Of a DNA stretch of 64,000 nt, positions 1-7,975 are shown piece by piece. This stretch comes from Pseudomonas sp. S37 (lineage in GTDB: Bacteria > Pseudomonadota > Gammaproteobacteria > Pseudomonadales > Pseudomonadaceae). Location: assembly GCF_016658545.1 (NCBI RefSeq), contig NZ_JACVZC010000004.1:62001-126000 (forward strand), written 5' to 3'. The position numbers and the translations under genes were made by a program. A model generated the notes under the pieces. That model did no database searches. It saw only the letters and a list, made by a program, of their open reading frames with translations, and had not been told where the DNA came from. Positions within the stretch are counted from its first letter, which is position 1; the number at the start of each line of letters is the position of its first letter.

Positions 1-138
1 CATGATTCGTCCTTCGCGGACGACGTCTGAATAACACGCAACAGCGTCTTCCAATGCCGAGCAATCGGATCTTGGAATCAGAACAGGCAGCTCAGGATCG
101 TATTTTCGGAGCTCCTCTATCAACTCACCCACGTTCAC
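1..138 (-). CDS. Hypothetical protein, 3' end cut by window edge
   Basis: An open frame starts at a GTG at 138 (or GTG at 132) and runs without a stop through base 1, so only the first 46 codons are visible. The protein begins VNVGELIEELRKYDPELPVL, a pattern resembling short phage and island proteins that open with 'VGELIEEL..' followed by a proline-rich beta segment. A GAGGACA ribosome-site-like stretch precedes the start, and the start overlaps the stop of the upstream small ORF by 14 nt, which suggests translational coupling. Function unknown. Confidence 0.55.
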   Translation of the reverse strand, partial: MNVGELIEELRKYDPELPVLIPRSDCSALEDAVACYSDVVREGRIM

Positions 139-256
139 ACTGTTGTCCTCGAATGCTGGCCATGTGCAGGCCGATGGTGATGTCATTCAAGGTATATGCC
201 CAGTCCTGAACGTCAAGGTCACCACTCCCCTCGCTGGACAGTTCGAAGACCGACAT
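125..256 (-). CDS. Small hypothetical protein (43 aa)
   Basis: This short ORF starts at ATG 256 and ends in TGA at 125, overlapping the following gene. The sequence (MSVFELSSEGSGDLDVQDWA...) is acidic and shows no transmembrane segment or known motif. The upstream ribosome site is weak (GGGAAAC), and a longer GTG start at 319 is possible. The main support is the tight overlap with the next same-strand gene. Function unknown; it may be a minor member of an island operon leaving the window to the left. Confidence 0.4.
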   Translation of the reverse strand: MSVFELSSEGSGDLDVQDWAYTLNDITIGLHMASIRGQQCERG

Positions 257-402
257 GATAGTTTCCCGCGACCGATGTATCTGGATCGGGCGGTCGGCTC
301 GCGAAGGCCTCAGTGCCACAGGTTGTTATACCCTTCTCAACGCACGCATTTCGACAATAGTCAGCGGGCAGCCGACGCCTCGACGTTATTGGAGAACTGC
401 CA

Positions 403-1389
403 ATGCGCGTACCAGTACATCCGAACGACCTCCTCCGTAACACTGGCCTGAAAAAGATCGCCAAAGACCTGCAAAAGCTGTGGCGTGGCCCAAACCCACT
501 CACCCACACATCAGCCCTGGAGCTTCTTGCCCAAGGACTTGGCTACAGCGGCTACCAGGATCTCGCGGCTTCCGCGACAGAGCAGATGCCAGCAGGTACC
601 TTCCCAAGTCAGTCTGCCGTGAAGCAGGCCCTGATGCTCTCCATCAAAGCGGCTATGACACCCAGCGACTGGTTTTCCTCAGACCAAGCGGCGATGGCGC
701 AGATGATAAAGTCGCTACGCTTTCGCGCCCTCTCGGCCTTCAAGGTACCGAGTAGCGTTTTCCAGCCGCCACGTCATGGTGAACCGTCCAGTGGGTCGGA
801 TATGCGGGTCTTGAGGGATCGAATGGCGAGGTCAGCACAACAGCTCTCCTCCCAATTGCTAACCGGTGAAGAACTCGAAGCTCTCAGCAGGGCCATCACG
901 GCCACGGAGAGCCTGCGTGATCAGGCACTGATGAGCTGCATGATGGCCGGACTGCGGACAGGGGAATATCTAAGGGCGAGGCCCAGCGACTTTTCTGTAG
1001 ATCAGGAGCGCTCCCTCTTTGTTTCTCGTGGCCCCAAAAAAGCGCGAGTCACAGTGCCTCACAAATACTGGACACCCATCAGCCGCTTCATCACTACCGC
1101 GAACCTGGAAGAGAACGCCCTTCTGTTCCAATCCAAAAGAAGCCCAGACATTTCCATGTCGCCTTTGGCCCTCAGAAAAGTGTGCGAAGCTTGGGCAGAT
1201 AAAGCTGGCATTGATCCAGCCAAAGTCAGTCCTCTCACGATTCGTATGTCCGTAAAGTGGAACGCAGCTATGAAGGTGGCCAGCGGGGTTAATCCGCTTT
1301 CAAGGGTGGAAATGCAAATGGGCCATTGGCCCGTATTGATGACAATGCGTTACCTGGACGGCACCTTGAAGACCAAGCGAAGTGATTGA
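403..1389 (+). CDS. Tyrosine recombinase/phage integrase-like protein
   Basis: This 328-residue protein has a C-terminal half that looks like the tyrosine recombinase catalytic domain. It shows the first Arg in GLRTGE (R185), a second Arg in SPLTIRMS (R281), the His of the MGHWP motif (H308) and the nucleophile Tyr in MRYLDG (Y317). The position of the usual HxxR histidine holds Leu278, so activity is uncertain. Residues 20-55 (LTHTSALELLAQGLGY...) resemble a small N-terminal helical domain seen in several Pseudomonas island proteins. A GGAG lies 8 nt before the ATG. Such enzymes normally integrate or excise mobile elements. Here it sits at the left of the accessory region, but I see no adjacent tRNA or attachment site. 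It could also be a domesticated recombinase. Confidence 0.7.
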   Translation: MRVPVHPNDLLRNTGLKKIAKDLQKLWRGPNPLTHTSALELLAQGLGYSGYQDLAASATEQMPAGTFPSQSAVKQALMLSIKAAMTPSDWFSSDQAAMAQMIKSLRFRALSAFKVPSSVFQPPRHGEPSSGSDMRVLRDRMARSAQQLSSQLLTGEELEALSRAITATESLRDQALMSCMMAGLRTGEYLRARPSDFSVDQERSLFVSRGPKKARVTVPHKYWTPISRFITTANLEENALLFQSKRSPDISMSPLALRKVCEAWADKAGIDPAKVSPLTIRMSVKWNAAMKVASGVNPLSRVEMQMGHWPVLMTMRYLDGTLKTKRSD

Positions 1390-1413
1390 AATGTGACGAT
1401 CAGGGTGGGAGCG

Positions 1414-2043
1414 ATGATGACCAAAACAGCCATATTTGATGCGTTCGGCACGGTTGTGCGGATAGGCCACAGAACGAACCCTTACGGCCAACTGCTGCGG
1501 GAAGGCATCAAGCAAGGCCGGCGCCCTCACTCTGGTGATGCACACGTCATCATGACGCTGAACCTGGATCTGCATGAGCTCGCCGTGCACCTCGGCATCC
1601 GGCTTTCAGAACCTCGGCGGGTCGAGATCGAGTCCGCTCTGCAGGCCGAGCTCAACTCCATCGAGGCATATCCCGATGCAATTGAGGCGGTCGCCATGCT
1701 CCGCGAGCGTGGCGTTGCTCTCGGAATCTGCAGCAACCTCGCCAAGCCGTATGGCACGGCAGTGCAGCGGCTGTTTCCGAGCATGGACGCCTATGCATTC
1801 AGCTTCGAGATCGGTGCTGCTAAACCCGATCCTCGTATCTACCAGGCCCTATTGGAGATGATTGACGCCAGGCCGGGGCAATCTGCCGTGGCAACTGCAT
1901 CTGAGGCGTGGATGGTAGGCGACTCAGCCCGATGTGATCGAGACGGTGCCCGAGCAGTTGGCGTTAAAGGTCACTACTTAGATCGCTCGGGTGCTTCGCC
2001 CATCCAGGATTTGGTGCAATTTGCTCACCTCATCTTGGAGTAA
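1414..2043 (+). CDS. HAD-superfamily hydrolase (haloacid dehalogenase-like)
   Basis: This is a predicted cytoplasmic phosphatase or dehalogenase of the HAD superfamily. Motif I is FDAFGT, where the nucleophile Asp is followed two residues on by Phe instead of the usual phosphatase Asp, as in 2-haloacid dehalogenases. Motif II is CSNLA, the motif III Lys is in AAKPDPRIY, and motif IV is VGDSARCDRDGA. The frame is open from a GTG at 1393. I chose ATG 1414 because GGTGGGAG lies just before it; ATG 1417 is an alternative. It follows the integrase gene by 24 nt on the same strand, so the two may be co-transcribed. Its substrate cannot be told from sequence. Confidence 0.8.
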   Translation: MMTKTAIFDAFGTVVRIGHRTNPYGQLLREGIKQGRRPHSGDAHVIMTLNLDLHELAVHLGIRLSEPRRVEIESALQAELNSIEAYPDAIEAVAMLRERGVALGICSNLAKPYGTAVQRLFPSMDAYAFSFEIGAAKPDPRIYQALLEMIDARPGQSAVATASEAWMVGDSARCDRDGARAVGVKGHYLDRSGASPIQDLVQFAHLILE

Positions 2044-2182
2044 CCATGCAGCGGCGAGGACGCTTCAATGCTGAACCTTGCGCCTCTCATCTCTCCCCTG
2101 CTGATAGGCCTGGATGACCATAGGCATGCGGCAACAGCGTTCCGCCGCTGAGCCAAGGCGCAACGCTTAGGGCTCACCGTTG

Positions 2183-2292
2183 CAGGGACAGCTGTCGTGA
2201 AGCGTACCCTGGCTTCGCCAGGGTGCGGCCCTATCGGGTCTCCATCCTCTCGCCTTTGGCGCATCGTGGGCCGGCGCGCTCCGCTTGCCATT
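2183..2292 (+). repeat. GC-rich island repeat, copy A (~110 bp)
   Basis: This segment matches 13420-13528 almost without gaps and in the same orientation. Shared blocks include GCTGTCGT, GGCCCTA, TCCATCCTC, CGCCTTTGGC and GGCCGGCGCGCTCCGCTTGC. It contains a hairpin (CCCTGGCTTCGCCAGGG, 2206-2222). No convincing reading frame runs through both copies. It lies between the HAD gene and the end of the gaj-associated operon, so it marks one border of the defence block. Similar GC-rich intergenic sequences occur, from memory, in Pseudomonas genomic islands, but I cannot name this one. Confidence 0.75.
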
Positions 2293-2299
2293 TTGCCAA

Positions 2300-2509
2300 T
2301 CAGTGCTGCGTCTGACCCAGTTTGCCAGCCTTGTGCAATTGATAGTCGATGACAGTTTGGTATAGGTGGTCAGCCTCCAGGCGGAGCCGATCCACCTCAT
2401 CCGCAGGGCGTCCTTCATCGACTGCTTTCTGGTGAGCACGGATGGCTCCGAGGGCTTGCTGTAAAAAGGGCTCTCCAGCCTCAGCCATTCCTAGAATCGT
2501 CCTCTTCAT
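2300..2509 (-). CDS. Small hypothetical protein (69 aa), last gene of gaj-linked operon
   Basis: The protein (MKRTILGMAEAGEPFLQQAL...) is charged and helical, and ends ...YQLHKAGKLGQTQH. ATG 2509 lies two bases after the preceding stop, with AGGATGGG upstream as ribosome site. This makes it the fourth cistron after gajA, gajB and the 74-aa ORF. It is clearly homologous to the broken ORF at 6466-6660 (shared pattern LRL.A.H..Q.V.DYQLH), so copies of this family sit on both sides of gajAB. Function unknown. I infer only that it belongs to a Pseudomonas accessory family. Confidence 0.7.
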   Translation of the reverse strand: MKRTILGMAEAGEPFLQQALGAIRAHQKAVDEGRPADEVDRLRLEADHLYQTVIDYQLHKAGKLGQTQH

Positions 2510-2511
2510 TA

Positions 2512-2736
2512 TCAGCACCCATCCTGCCGGCTGGCACGGGGTGTATCCAGGTACTCCATCTCGGCGTTCCAGGTCATAACGAATCTTTCAAGGTCACGGA
2601 AAACAGGGCCCGACAGCCAAGTTCGCATAGCCAGCGCTCGGTGCCACACGTTTTCTAGGCTGCGCATTTGTCGATTAACCAGCATGTCACGACCCTCCTC
2701 CATTACCAACACCAGCTCACATGTACCATCGTCCAT
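2512..2736 (-). CDS. Small hypothetical protein (74 aa) coupled to gajB
   Basis: The ATG at 2736 shares its first base with the last base of the gajB stop codon (TAATG), which is strong evidence for translational coupling. The protein (MDDGTCELVLVMEEGRDMLV...) has no signal peptide or membrane segment and looks like a mixed alpha/beta domain of about 70 residues. Its stop is two bases before the next small ORF. The frame extends upstream into gajB as far as 2829, but the internal ATG fits the coupling. I do not recognise the family. Its position makes it a candidate accessory subunit or regulator of the Gabija-type operon. Confidence 0.7.
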   Translation of the reverse strand: MDDGTCELVLVMEEGRDMLVNRQMRSLENVWHRALAMRTWLSGPVFRDLERFVMTWNAEMEYLDTPRASRQDGC

Positions 2737-4469
2737 TATTCCCCTGGAACCTGGTCTATCTCGAGAAATCCGGCCTGCTCTAGTCCTGCTCTCAGGACAG
2801 CCAAAGCGGCCGTCGGTACTGCCAACCAAAGTAGGTTGCGAGCGCGAGTTACAGCTACATACCCAATACGCCCTACCTCAGTATCCACTCCGTTCAGCAT
2901 GGCTTCGATGTTGGCCCGATTGGCCACATACAAGACGGCATCAATACTTTCGCCTTTAACCTGGTGAACGGTTTTCACCCGGGCCTTAGGCTCCTGCTCA
3001 ACCTCGACTTCAAGCTCCGGGCTAAGAGGCCCGGCAGGCAGCAAAGCGCGTGTTAGCCGGCGTGTCAGCCCATCCAATGACGCCAGACCAAAATCACGCT
3101 GGATTTCACGAAGTAGCTGAGCAACTCGTTCTTGTAGCAGAGGAAGCCATTCGCCTGAGGCTGGCAAACTTGAAGCCGGTAAACCTTGAGCAGGATCTCT
3201 GGTGAACAACCACAGTCGACGTCGCAGCTCGCGCAATTCATGGTGATGAGCGACGCCACTCAACCTATTGAGCAGTCCAGGGGGTGGGCTATCCAACTGG
3301 CTGAAAACGCCACGCGCGACCATCCTGAATGCCCCTAGAAAATCGGAGCGCTGATCTCGAAGTAATGCAGCTTCAGCAAACAGCTTTACTGCTCCCCGGC
3401 CTTCAGGATCTTTTTCTCCCGACAATCTGGAGGCCATTGCAGCCGCGCGACATACGACAGCAGCTCTATCTGGGTTGATTGCTTGCCGATCAAGGGCTGC
3501 ATGGAAAGCATCCAGCAGTGAAGGAAGCGCCTGCTCACTATAGCCAATGAAGTAGGCCCCTAGGGGTGGGGCGGCGTGATCACGATCAGGATCATCTGCC
3601 CTTCCCGAAAGGTGATTCGCGATGTTCAGAATAGAAGGCAGGGAGCGATAGTTTCGGGTCAGGCGGTAGGGAGCAACGCCATCCCGCTCATGGTAGTTCC
3701 GCAAGAAGAGACCGTCGGCATCGGCGAACTCGTAGATTGCCTGACTTGGATCGCCAATAAGCGACACTTGCACACCTGCACCGATTAGAAGCTCCAGAAG
3801 TTCCTGATGCAGGGCTCCAATGTCCTGAGCTTCATCGACGATGATATGAGGGTAGCGTCGAGCCAAAGCTCTTAGCACCACGGGCTGCTCGCTTAGGACG
3901 CGGTAGCACCAATAGCGGCCCAGATCGTGCGTATAGCCGCCCAAGCGTCCCAGTCGAGCAACCACACGGCTAGCATCCGCCTGGTTGAGCAGCATCTCGT
4001 TGCCATGGACTGTGTAGTAGAAGTGCGGCTGACCTGCGTCGAATCGAACCTTGATCTCGCTTACAGGTATCGGGTGATCCCGCGTTGGGCAATTGAACCC
4101 GGCAAGGAAAGGCTCCCCACCGGTCACTAGAAAAGCCGTCTGGTTAGCCCCCATTGTTCGATGAGCATGAGCCTTCATGACCTGGGTCGTGATGAAGCCA
4201 TCCAAGGTATCTATATCAACCCTGTTTCGACCGGATCCGCTCGGCAGTGTTTGAGAAAGCTCCTGGTAACCTTTGCGAAAAGTCTCTACTGCAACATTAG
4301 AGAATGACAGCAGCGCTATGCGTCCCTTCGATCCAGCAAAGCGCCGGCGCATTTCGACCAGACGCTGAATCGCAGTAGCCGTCTTACCACTTCCCGCACA
4401 TGCCGTAACGGCTAGCGGTAAAAAAGGAGCATCAATGACGAGCTGCTGCTCTGGGGATGGCTCTATCAT
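2736..4469 (-). CDS. gajB: GajB-like UvrD/Rep-family helicase (Gabija)
   Basis: This 577-residue SF1A helicase has the full motif set: Walker A ACAGSGKT (about residues 23-30), DEAQD (212-216), GDPSQAIYEF (239 on), TRNYRS (271-276), then VHQVKGES and VAVTRAR near the C-terminus. In Gabija systems GajB is the UvrD-like partner that senses or processes DNA ends and activates the GajA nuclease during phage infection. ATG 4469 lies 13 nt after the gajA stop, with TAGGAG overlapping that stop. The frame is open back to 4559, inside gajA, but that part does not look like helicase sequence. It is somewhat longer than the about 500-residue Bacillus GajB. Order and spacing support a gajA-gajB operon. 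Confidence 0.88.
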   Translation of the reverse strand: MIEPSPEQQLVIDAPFLPLAVTACAGSGKTATAIQRLVEMRRRFAGSKGRIALLSFSNVAVETFRKGYQELSQTLPSGSGRNRVDIDTLDGFITTQVMKAHAHRTMGANQTAFLVTGGEPFLAGFNCPTRDHPIPVSEIKVRFDAGQPHFYYTVHGNEMLLNQADASRVVARLGRLGGYTHDLGRYWCYRVLSEQPVVLRALARRYPHIIVDEAQDIGALHQELLELLIGAGVQVSLIGDPSQAIYEFADADGLFLRNYHERDGVAPYRLTRNYRSLPSILNIANHLSGRADDPDRDHAAPPLGAYFIGYSEQALPSLLDAFHAALDRQAINPDRAAVVCRAAAMASRLSGEKDPEGRGAVKLFAEAALLRDQRSDFLGAFRMVARGVFSQLDSPPPGLLNRLSGVAHHHELRELRRRLWLFTRDPAQGLPASSLPASGEWLPLLQERVAQLLREIQRDFGLASLDGLTRRLTRALLPAGPLSPELEVEVEQEPKARVKTVHQVKGESIDAVLYVANRANIEAMLNGVDTEVGRIGYVAVTRARNLLWLAVPTAALAVLRAGLEQAGFLEIDQVPGE

Positions 4470-4482
4470 TCGGCCTACGCTC

Positions 4483-6228
4483 CTAGCCCGGCATCTGGCA
4501 CACATGTGCGATAGCATCAAGTATGTAGGGCGGAACCTCACAGGCCGCTCCCTCCCCAATTACATAGGCCAGGCTCTGTCCAAAGCGGCCTTTCTGTACA
4601 TTTTTCTGGGTAGATGGGCGCTCAAACATCCCACAAAACAGGGCGCGCGCTTTGGCTGCATCGTCTGGGGCTGCATTGACCACGACCTCAAGGCTCTCAG
4701 CAATCTGAGGATGAAACTCAGCTAAAGCACTCGACATGGCTGTGCGGTTGATTGGGTGTAGAGCTAAGTCGTATTCCAGTGTTTTAACGCCATGAAAAAC
4801 ACGGACATATCTGTCCTGTAGCTCTAGCATATTCGCGGTGTTGTCGGAAACCTGAACTGCGGCGCCTAAAGCTGGATACAGGGGTTGGGCTGGTTGACCG
4901 GGAACCACGACTCCTGATGGGTCGGCGTCTGTGATCAACGCGACAGGAATTTTCAGAGCGTTCTCGCCAAACAGCGGAAGGAAGGAGTCAAAATTGAGCC
5001 CCTCGACGCTGATCAGGCTCACTCCATGCCCACGCAAGTCGAAACCTGCTGCGGTTGCCAGAGCATCGACGAGCATCATCTCTGCGGCCCCTTCTACGAA
5101 AATAACCCGACGCGCAAAGAACAGTTCCGCGCGGGTAACATCGAGATAGCGCTCTAGCTTCTCCCGCTTGCCGTTTCCAAACCTTACTTCGCGCGGGAAG
5201 AACGTCTCGACGCGTCCCTCCGACTCCACCAAGCACACGAGGCAATCAAGATTTGCGTTACTGGCAAAGTTGGGTGAATGGCTCGTCACGAAGAGCTGAA
5301 CAGGTTGCTCCCCCTCCACCTCTTGCAAGCTCGCCAGATATCTCAAAAGCACAGCCTGCAGTTGAGGATGGAGGTGAGCTTCCGGCTCCTCCACGATCAG
5401 GCCGCGATATGCAGCGTCAGAGTTTCGGGCAAGCTCACTGAGTACCACAGCCATAAAGATCAGGTTGTTGAAACCTAGGCCGTTCTGCTCGAGTTCGAAG
5501 TCGTCCACAGAAAGTGTCAACCTAGTAGACAGCCGTTGAAAGTCGGAGGCACTCAGTCCAACGTTGAGAGCTTGGCGCAGTTGCGCTCCGAGCATCGCAT
5601 TGTGACGATCAGCAATTGCTGTCTGTGTACCTCGAATAGGTGCATGATCCCGAAGCTCATCATCCAGTCGCTGCAATGCTTCGTTGATGCCTTGGCGCCC
5701 CGCATCATCTGTCAGTAGGTGCAATAGGCGCGAAAGCTGACTGCTCCTCCCTGGACGCAGGCCTTGCGCTGCATCACGAAGCGGCTGCAGATAGACCCCT
5801 CGCAAGTTTTCGATCATGTCTGCAGTCAGGGACACCTCTTGGTAATCGCCACACCAGCGACGCACTCGTAAGCGCCCTCCTTGGTCGGCATCTGAGTAGC
5901 ACACATGGAAATGCGCTTCTACTTGGCCGCCGGCGATAGGCTTGAGCGCTGCCAGAAAATCAGCCTCGTCATCGGGCCTCAACCCTCGGAAGACGTAGTG
6001 GAACTCAATGTCTCCAGCCTGCTCTCCCTGCGGAGAACGGTGCCGATCTTCAGCTCCGAATCGGGGGTATGGCTCTTCATAACCAGCCAGCAGGGCTCGT
6101 AGCGCATCGACTACAGCACTCTTGCCTACGTTATTCGCTCCAACCAGAACATTCAGGCCGGGCTGAAAACGTAGGTGCACGTCACGCAGCTTGCGAAAGT
6201 TGCGGATATTCAGTTCAGCCAGATGCAT
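4483..6228 (-). CDS. gajA: GajA-like OLD-family ATPase/TOPRIM nuclease (Gabija)
   Basis: This 581-residue protein has the two-part OLD architecture. The ABC-type ATPase has Walker A GANNVGKS (30-37), a signature-like GLGFNNLIFMA (250-260), Walker B/D-loop VEEPEAHLHP (279-288) and H-loop TSHS (315-318). The C-terminal TOPRIM nuclease has FVEGAAE (Glu379) and the DAD metal site in LITDADPSG (434-436). Its length is close to that of described GajA proteins. OLD enzymes paired with a UvrD-type helicase are class 2 OLD systems, that is Gabija, which cut phage DNA when nucleotide pools fall. A good ribosome site (AAGGATGGGG) precedes the ATG. Antiphage activity in this strain is inferred. Confidence 0.9.
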   Translation of the reverse strand: MHLAELNIRNFRKLRDVHLRFQPGLNVLVGANNVGKSAVVDALRALLAGYEEPYPRFGAEDRHRSPQGEQAGDIEFHYVFRGLRPDDEADFLAALKPIAGGQVEAHFHVCYSDADQGGRLRVRRWCGDYQEVSLTADMIENLRGVYLQPLRDAAQGLRPGRSSQLSRLLHLLTDDAGRQGINEALQRLDDELRDHAPIRGTQTAIADRHNAMLGAQLRQALNVGLSASDFQRLSTRLTLSVDDFELEQNGLGFNNLIFMAVVLSELARNSDAAYRGLIVEEPEAHLHPQLQAVLLRYLASLQEVEGEQPVQLFVTSHSPNFASNANLDCLVCLVESEGRVETFFPREVRFGNGKREKLERYLDVTRAELFFARRVIFVEGAAEMMLVDALATAAGFDLRGHGVSLISVEGLNFDSFLPLFGENALKIPVALITDADPSGVVVPGQPAQPLYPALGAAVQVSDNTANMLELQDRYVRVFHGVKTLEYDLALHPINRTAMSSALAEFHPQIAESLEVVVNAAPDDAAKARALFCGMFERPSTQKNVQKGRFGQSLAYVIGEGAACEVPPYILDAIAHVCQMPG

Positions 6229-6255
6229 GTTAGCGCCCCATCCTTGGTTCTATTA

Positions 6256-6462
6256 TTAGCTACCGCAGCTCGCACCAGCGGCGCGTCCCTGGGAAGGCAG
6301 TGTAGGGTCGAACATGATGGAGTTTAAAGGTGCAAGCGCATGCTCTGTAACGTCTGCTTCTGGGCAGTTAGCTCGGGCACACCTAGACCCGGTAAAGACG
6401 TCGATACTACGACCGCTTTTGGCCGGTAGCTGTTTGCAGCGAACGGCGACGATGTAGGCCAT
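6256..6462 (-). CDS. Small cysteine-containing hypothetical protein (68 aa)
   Basis: The protein starts MAYIVAVRCKQL and carries four cysteines, including the spaced pair in CARANCPEAD, which could bind a metal; this is speculation. AAAGG lies about 12 nt before the ATG. It ends 27 nt before gajA on the same strand, so it may be the first gene of the gaj operon. Its start lies just after the stop of the broken small ORF at 6466-6660. I do not recognise the family. Confidence 0.55.
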   Translation of the reverse strand: MAYIVAVRCKQLPAKSGRSIDVFTGSRCARANCPEADVTEHALAPLNSIMFDPTLPSQGRAAGASCGS

Positions 6463-6465
6463 CTG

Positions 6466-6660
6466 TTAATGACCTTTCTCAGCAGGCCTGCCAAGGGCGT
6501 GCAGTTGGTAGTCGGTGACCGCCTGGAAACGATGTTCAGCCATCAACCGAAGGTGCTCCAGCTACGCTCCAACTACCCCCGCAGCCTGGGCCTGATGGTA
6601 GACCTTTAGAGCTTCAACGGCCTCGTGTACAGAGGGTGGTCTGGCATAAGTACCTTGCTC
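6466..6660 (-). pseudogene. Broken paralogue of the 69-aa protein (amber stop)
   Basis: Reading 6660 to 6466 on the minus strand gives PPSVHEAVEALKVYHQAQAA, then GVVGA, a TAG at 6562-6564, and LEHLRLMAEHRFQAVTDYQL followed by HALGRPAEKGH and TAA. It aligns column for column with the intact protein at 2300-2509. The TAG falls exactly opposite a Glu codon of that gene, so a single GAG-to-TAG change explains the break. No clear start codon is visible upstream. It is either a nonsense pseudogene or, less likely, a read-through gene. The upstream limit is approximate. Confidence 0.65.
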
Positions 6661-6739
6661 AGATTTAGTTTCACAATCCCTCCCCCCTTTCGCCACAGCG
6701 ACCCCACACGACGTCATGCCAGCAAGGCTTGTATTTAGC

Positions 6740-6970
6740 CTACCACTGCTGATCAGCTTGGACGGAGTGAGCGTACATCAATGCTTCATCCGCGAGCTCC
6801 AACATGTCGGCCAAGGTTCCTGAATCGACGGCATGCATGTCACGTAGTGCGTATGCGTGATGCAGAAGCTCCCTGTGATGCTTCTTAGGGGCGATGAGCA
6901 GGGCCTCGGTGTCGTTGAGCAGCTGTCGCCACTCTTGGATCGACATTACGGGCAGATTGGTGCCTGTCAT
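6740..6970 (-). CDS. Small hypothetical protein (76 aa)
   Basis: The protein (MTGTNLPVMSIQEWRQLLND...) is predicted to be helical, with no membrane segment or cysteine motif. ATG 6970 is chosen because sequence farther upstream looks non-coding, although the frame is open back to 7177 and the ribosome site (AGAGAATG) is weak. It is not obviously paralogous to the other small proteins here. Its neighbours are the broken ORF and the 76-aa ORF at 7248. Function unknown. Confidence 0.5.
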   Translation of the reverse strand: MTGTNLPVMSIQEWRQLLNDTEALLIAPKKHHRELLHHAYALRDMHAVDSGTLADMLELADEALMYAHSVQADQQW

Positions 6971-7247
6971 GGCGGCATTCTCTATAGCTGTATGGGCATA
7001 CAGTATTCGGAAACTGCCCGGCTGCATAGGTACTACGGACGAAATGCTCCTGCGATGAGAACAGATTGGTCGCTGGAACGAGGTGAGTTTTAGCTGGGAA
7101 TGGCGATGCGTCGCCCAGATGGAGAGATTGTTCCGCTGAGGCAAAGCCACGCCGCAATGGGGGGAAAGTAGGGTCAAAATTTGTCACGCTTCGATGGCGC
7201 CCGATTTCGACATGTTATGTTTGGGCTATCCCCCAAGGAGCGGAATC

Positions 7248-7478
7248 ATGGATCAGATTACCCAACTCGACGACAGCATCGAGCGTTTGGCCCGTATCGC
7301 GGATGAGCTTGAGCAGCAGGTAGCACCGTGCCCCGCATCCCGATTGAGATTGATCACCTGGGTCACCGACTGGGTAGGTAGTCCATCAAGATTGGCCGAG
7401 CTTGAGCAGGGTTTGCCGAGCATTCCGCAGGGCCTAGTTTCGGCTTACACAGCCTGGGTTCACTCAAACCGTGGGTGA
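7248..7478 (+). CDS. Small hypothetical protein (76 aa), cassette family B
   Basis: The protein (MDQITQLDDSIERLARIADE...) shares with the product of 19038-19274 the pattern ...ADELEQQVAPCP..R..LI.W.T.W. and a similar C-terminal half, so the two are paralogues. AAGGAG lies 8 nt before the ATG. In both places this gene runs toward a convergent copy of the FWxWADP family, so the pair is a duplicated two-gene cassette. The N-terminus looks like an amphipathic helix and there is one conserved Cys in VAPCP. A plus-strand terminator follows at 7566-7590. Function unknown. Confidence 0.7.
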   Translation: MDQITQLDDSIERLARIADELEQQVAPCPASRLRLITWVTDWVGSPSRLAELEQGLPSIPQGLVSAYTAWVHSNRG

Positions 7479-7565
7479 TAGCCCGTCGCGTCCAATAGTC
7501 TTCACGGCTTTTTCACATGCGGTGTGGGAACGTTAGCTATCCCTACGTGTGATAGAAGCTCCCTT

Positions 7566-7590
7566 GCCCGCCCCCAGCGGGCTTTCTTTT
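7566..7590 (+). terminator. Rho-independent terminator
   Basis: The stem GCCCGC/GCGGGC with loop CCCCA is followed by TTTCTTTT. It lies 88 bp past the stop of the 76-aa ORF and is oriented to end its transcript before the convergent gene at 7679. Confidence 0.75.
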
Positions 7591-7678
7591 GCCCGCAATG
7601 ACCTTCATCGCAGGAAGCCAAGAATCCGTGATCGCTGGCATAAGTGCTCAGCGACCACCAGAGTGCTGACTTTGACGA

Positions 7679-7969
7679 CTAGGCCACTTGCTTCACTGTA
7701 GGCCGCTGATCAGTCGCGAGTCGCCTTGCACGATCCACTCCCCAAGCCAAGGCCCGAGTCATCGACTCACCTAGTCGAGAGTCGAATGCCTCTTCGTGAA
7801 GGGCCATGCCACAGCCCGCGTACACGCCGATGAACATCTGTGTCTGGCCAGTTCTGGAAAGCCTCACTTGGACATCAATCGAGGTGCCGTCATCCAGCTC
7901 CTCGTCATGGCTCCGGTGATGAAGCACAGGATCGGCCCAAGCCCAAAAAACTTCACCGCGTATACGCAT
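7679..7969 (-). CDS. Small hypothetical protein (96 aa), FWxWADP family copy 1
   Basis: The protein begins MRIRGEVFWAWADP, followed by a His-rich HHRSHDEEL segment, DVQVRLSRTGQTQMFIGVY and a helical C-terminus (TRALAWGVDRAR). It is one of four family members in this window; 19305-19595 is the closest copy. The pattern of beta strands followed by one helix suggests a small folded domain of about 85-95 residues. The upstream 21 bp, including the ribosome site GTAGGAG, are identical to those before the copy at 19305. I do not recognise a named function. Confidence 0.75.
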   Translation of the reverse strand: MRIRGEVFWAWADPVLHHRSHDEELDDGTSIDVQVRLSRTGQTQMFIGVYAGCGMALHEEAFDSRLGESMTRALAWGVDRARRLATDQRPTVKQVA

Positions 7970-7975
7970 GCCGCT

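Noticed and set aside
2025..2291. Minus-strand frame of 88 codons through repeat copy A
   Set aside because: It crosses the structured repeat, has no conserved counterpart in copy B (which contains stops in the same frame), and has an Arg/Ala-rich composition typical of GC-rich non-coding DNA.
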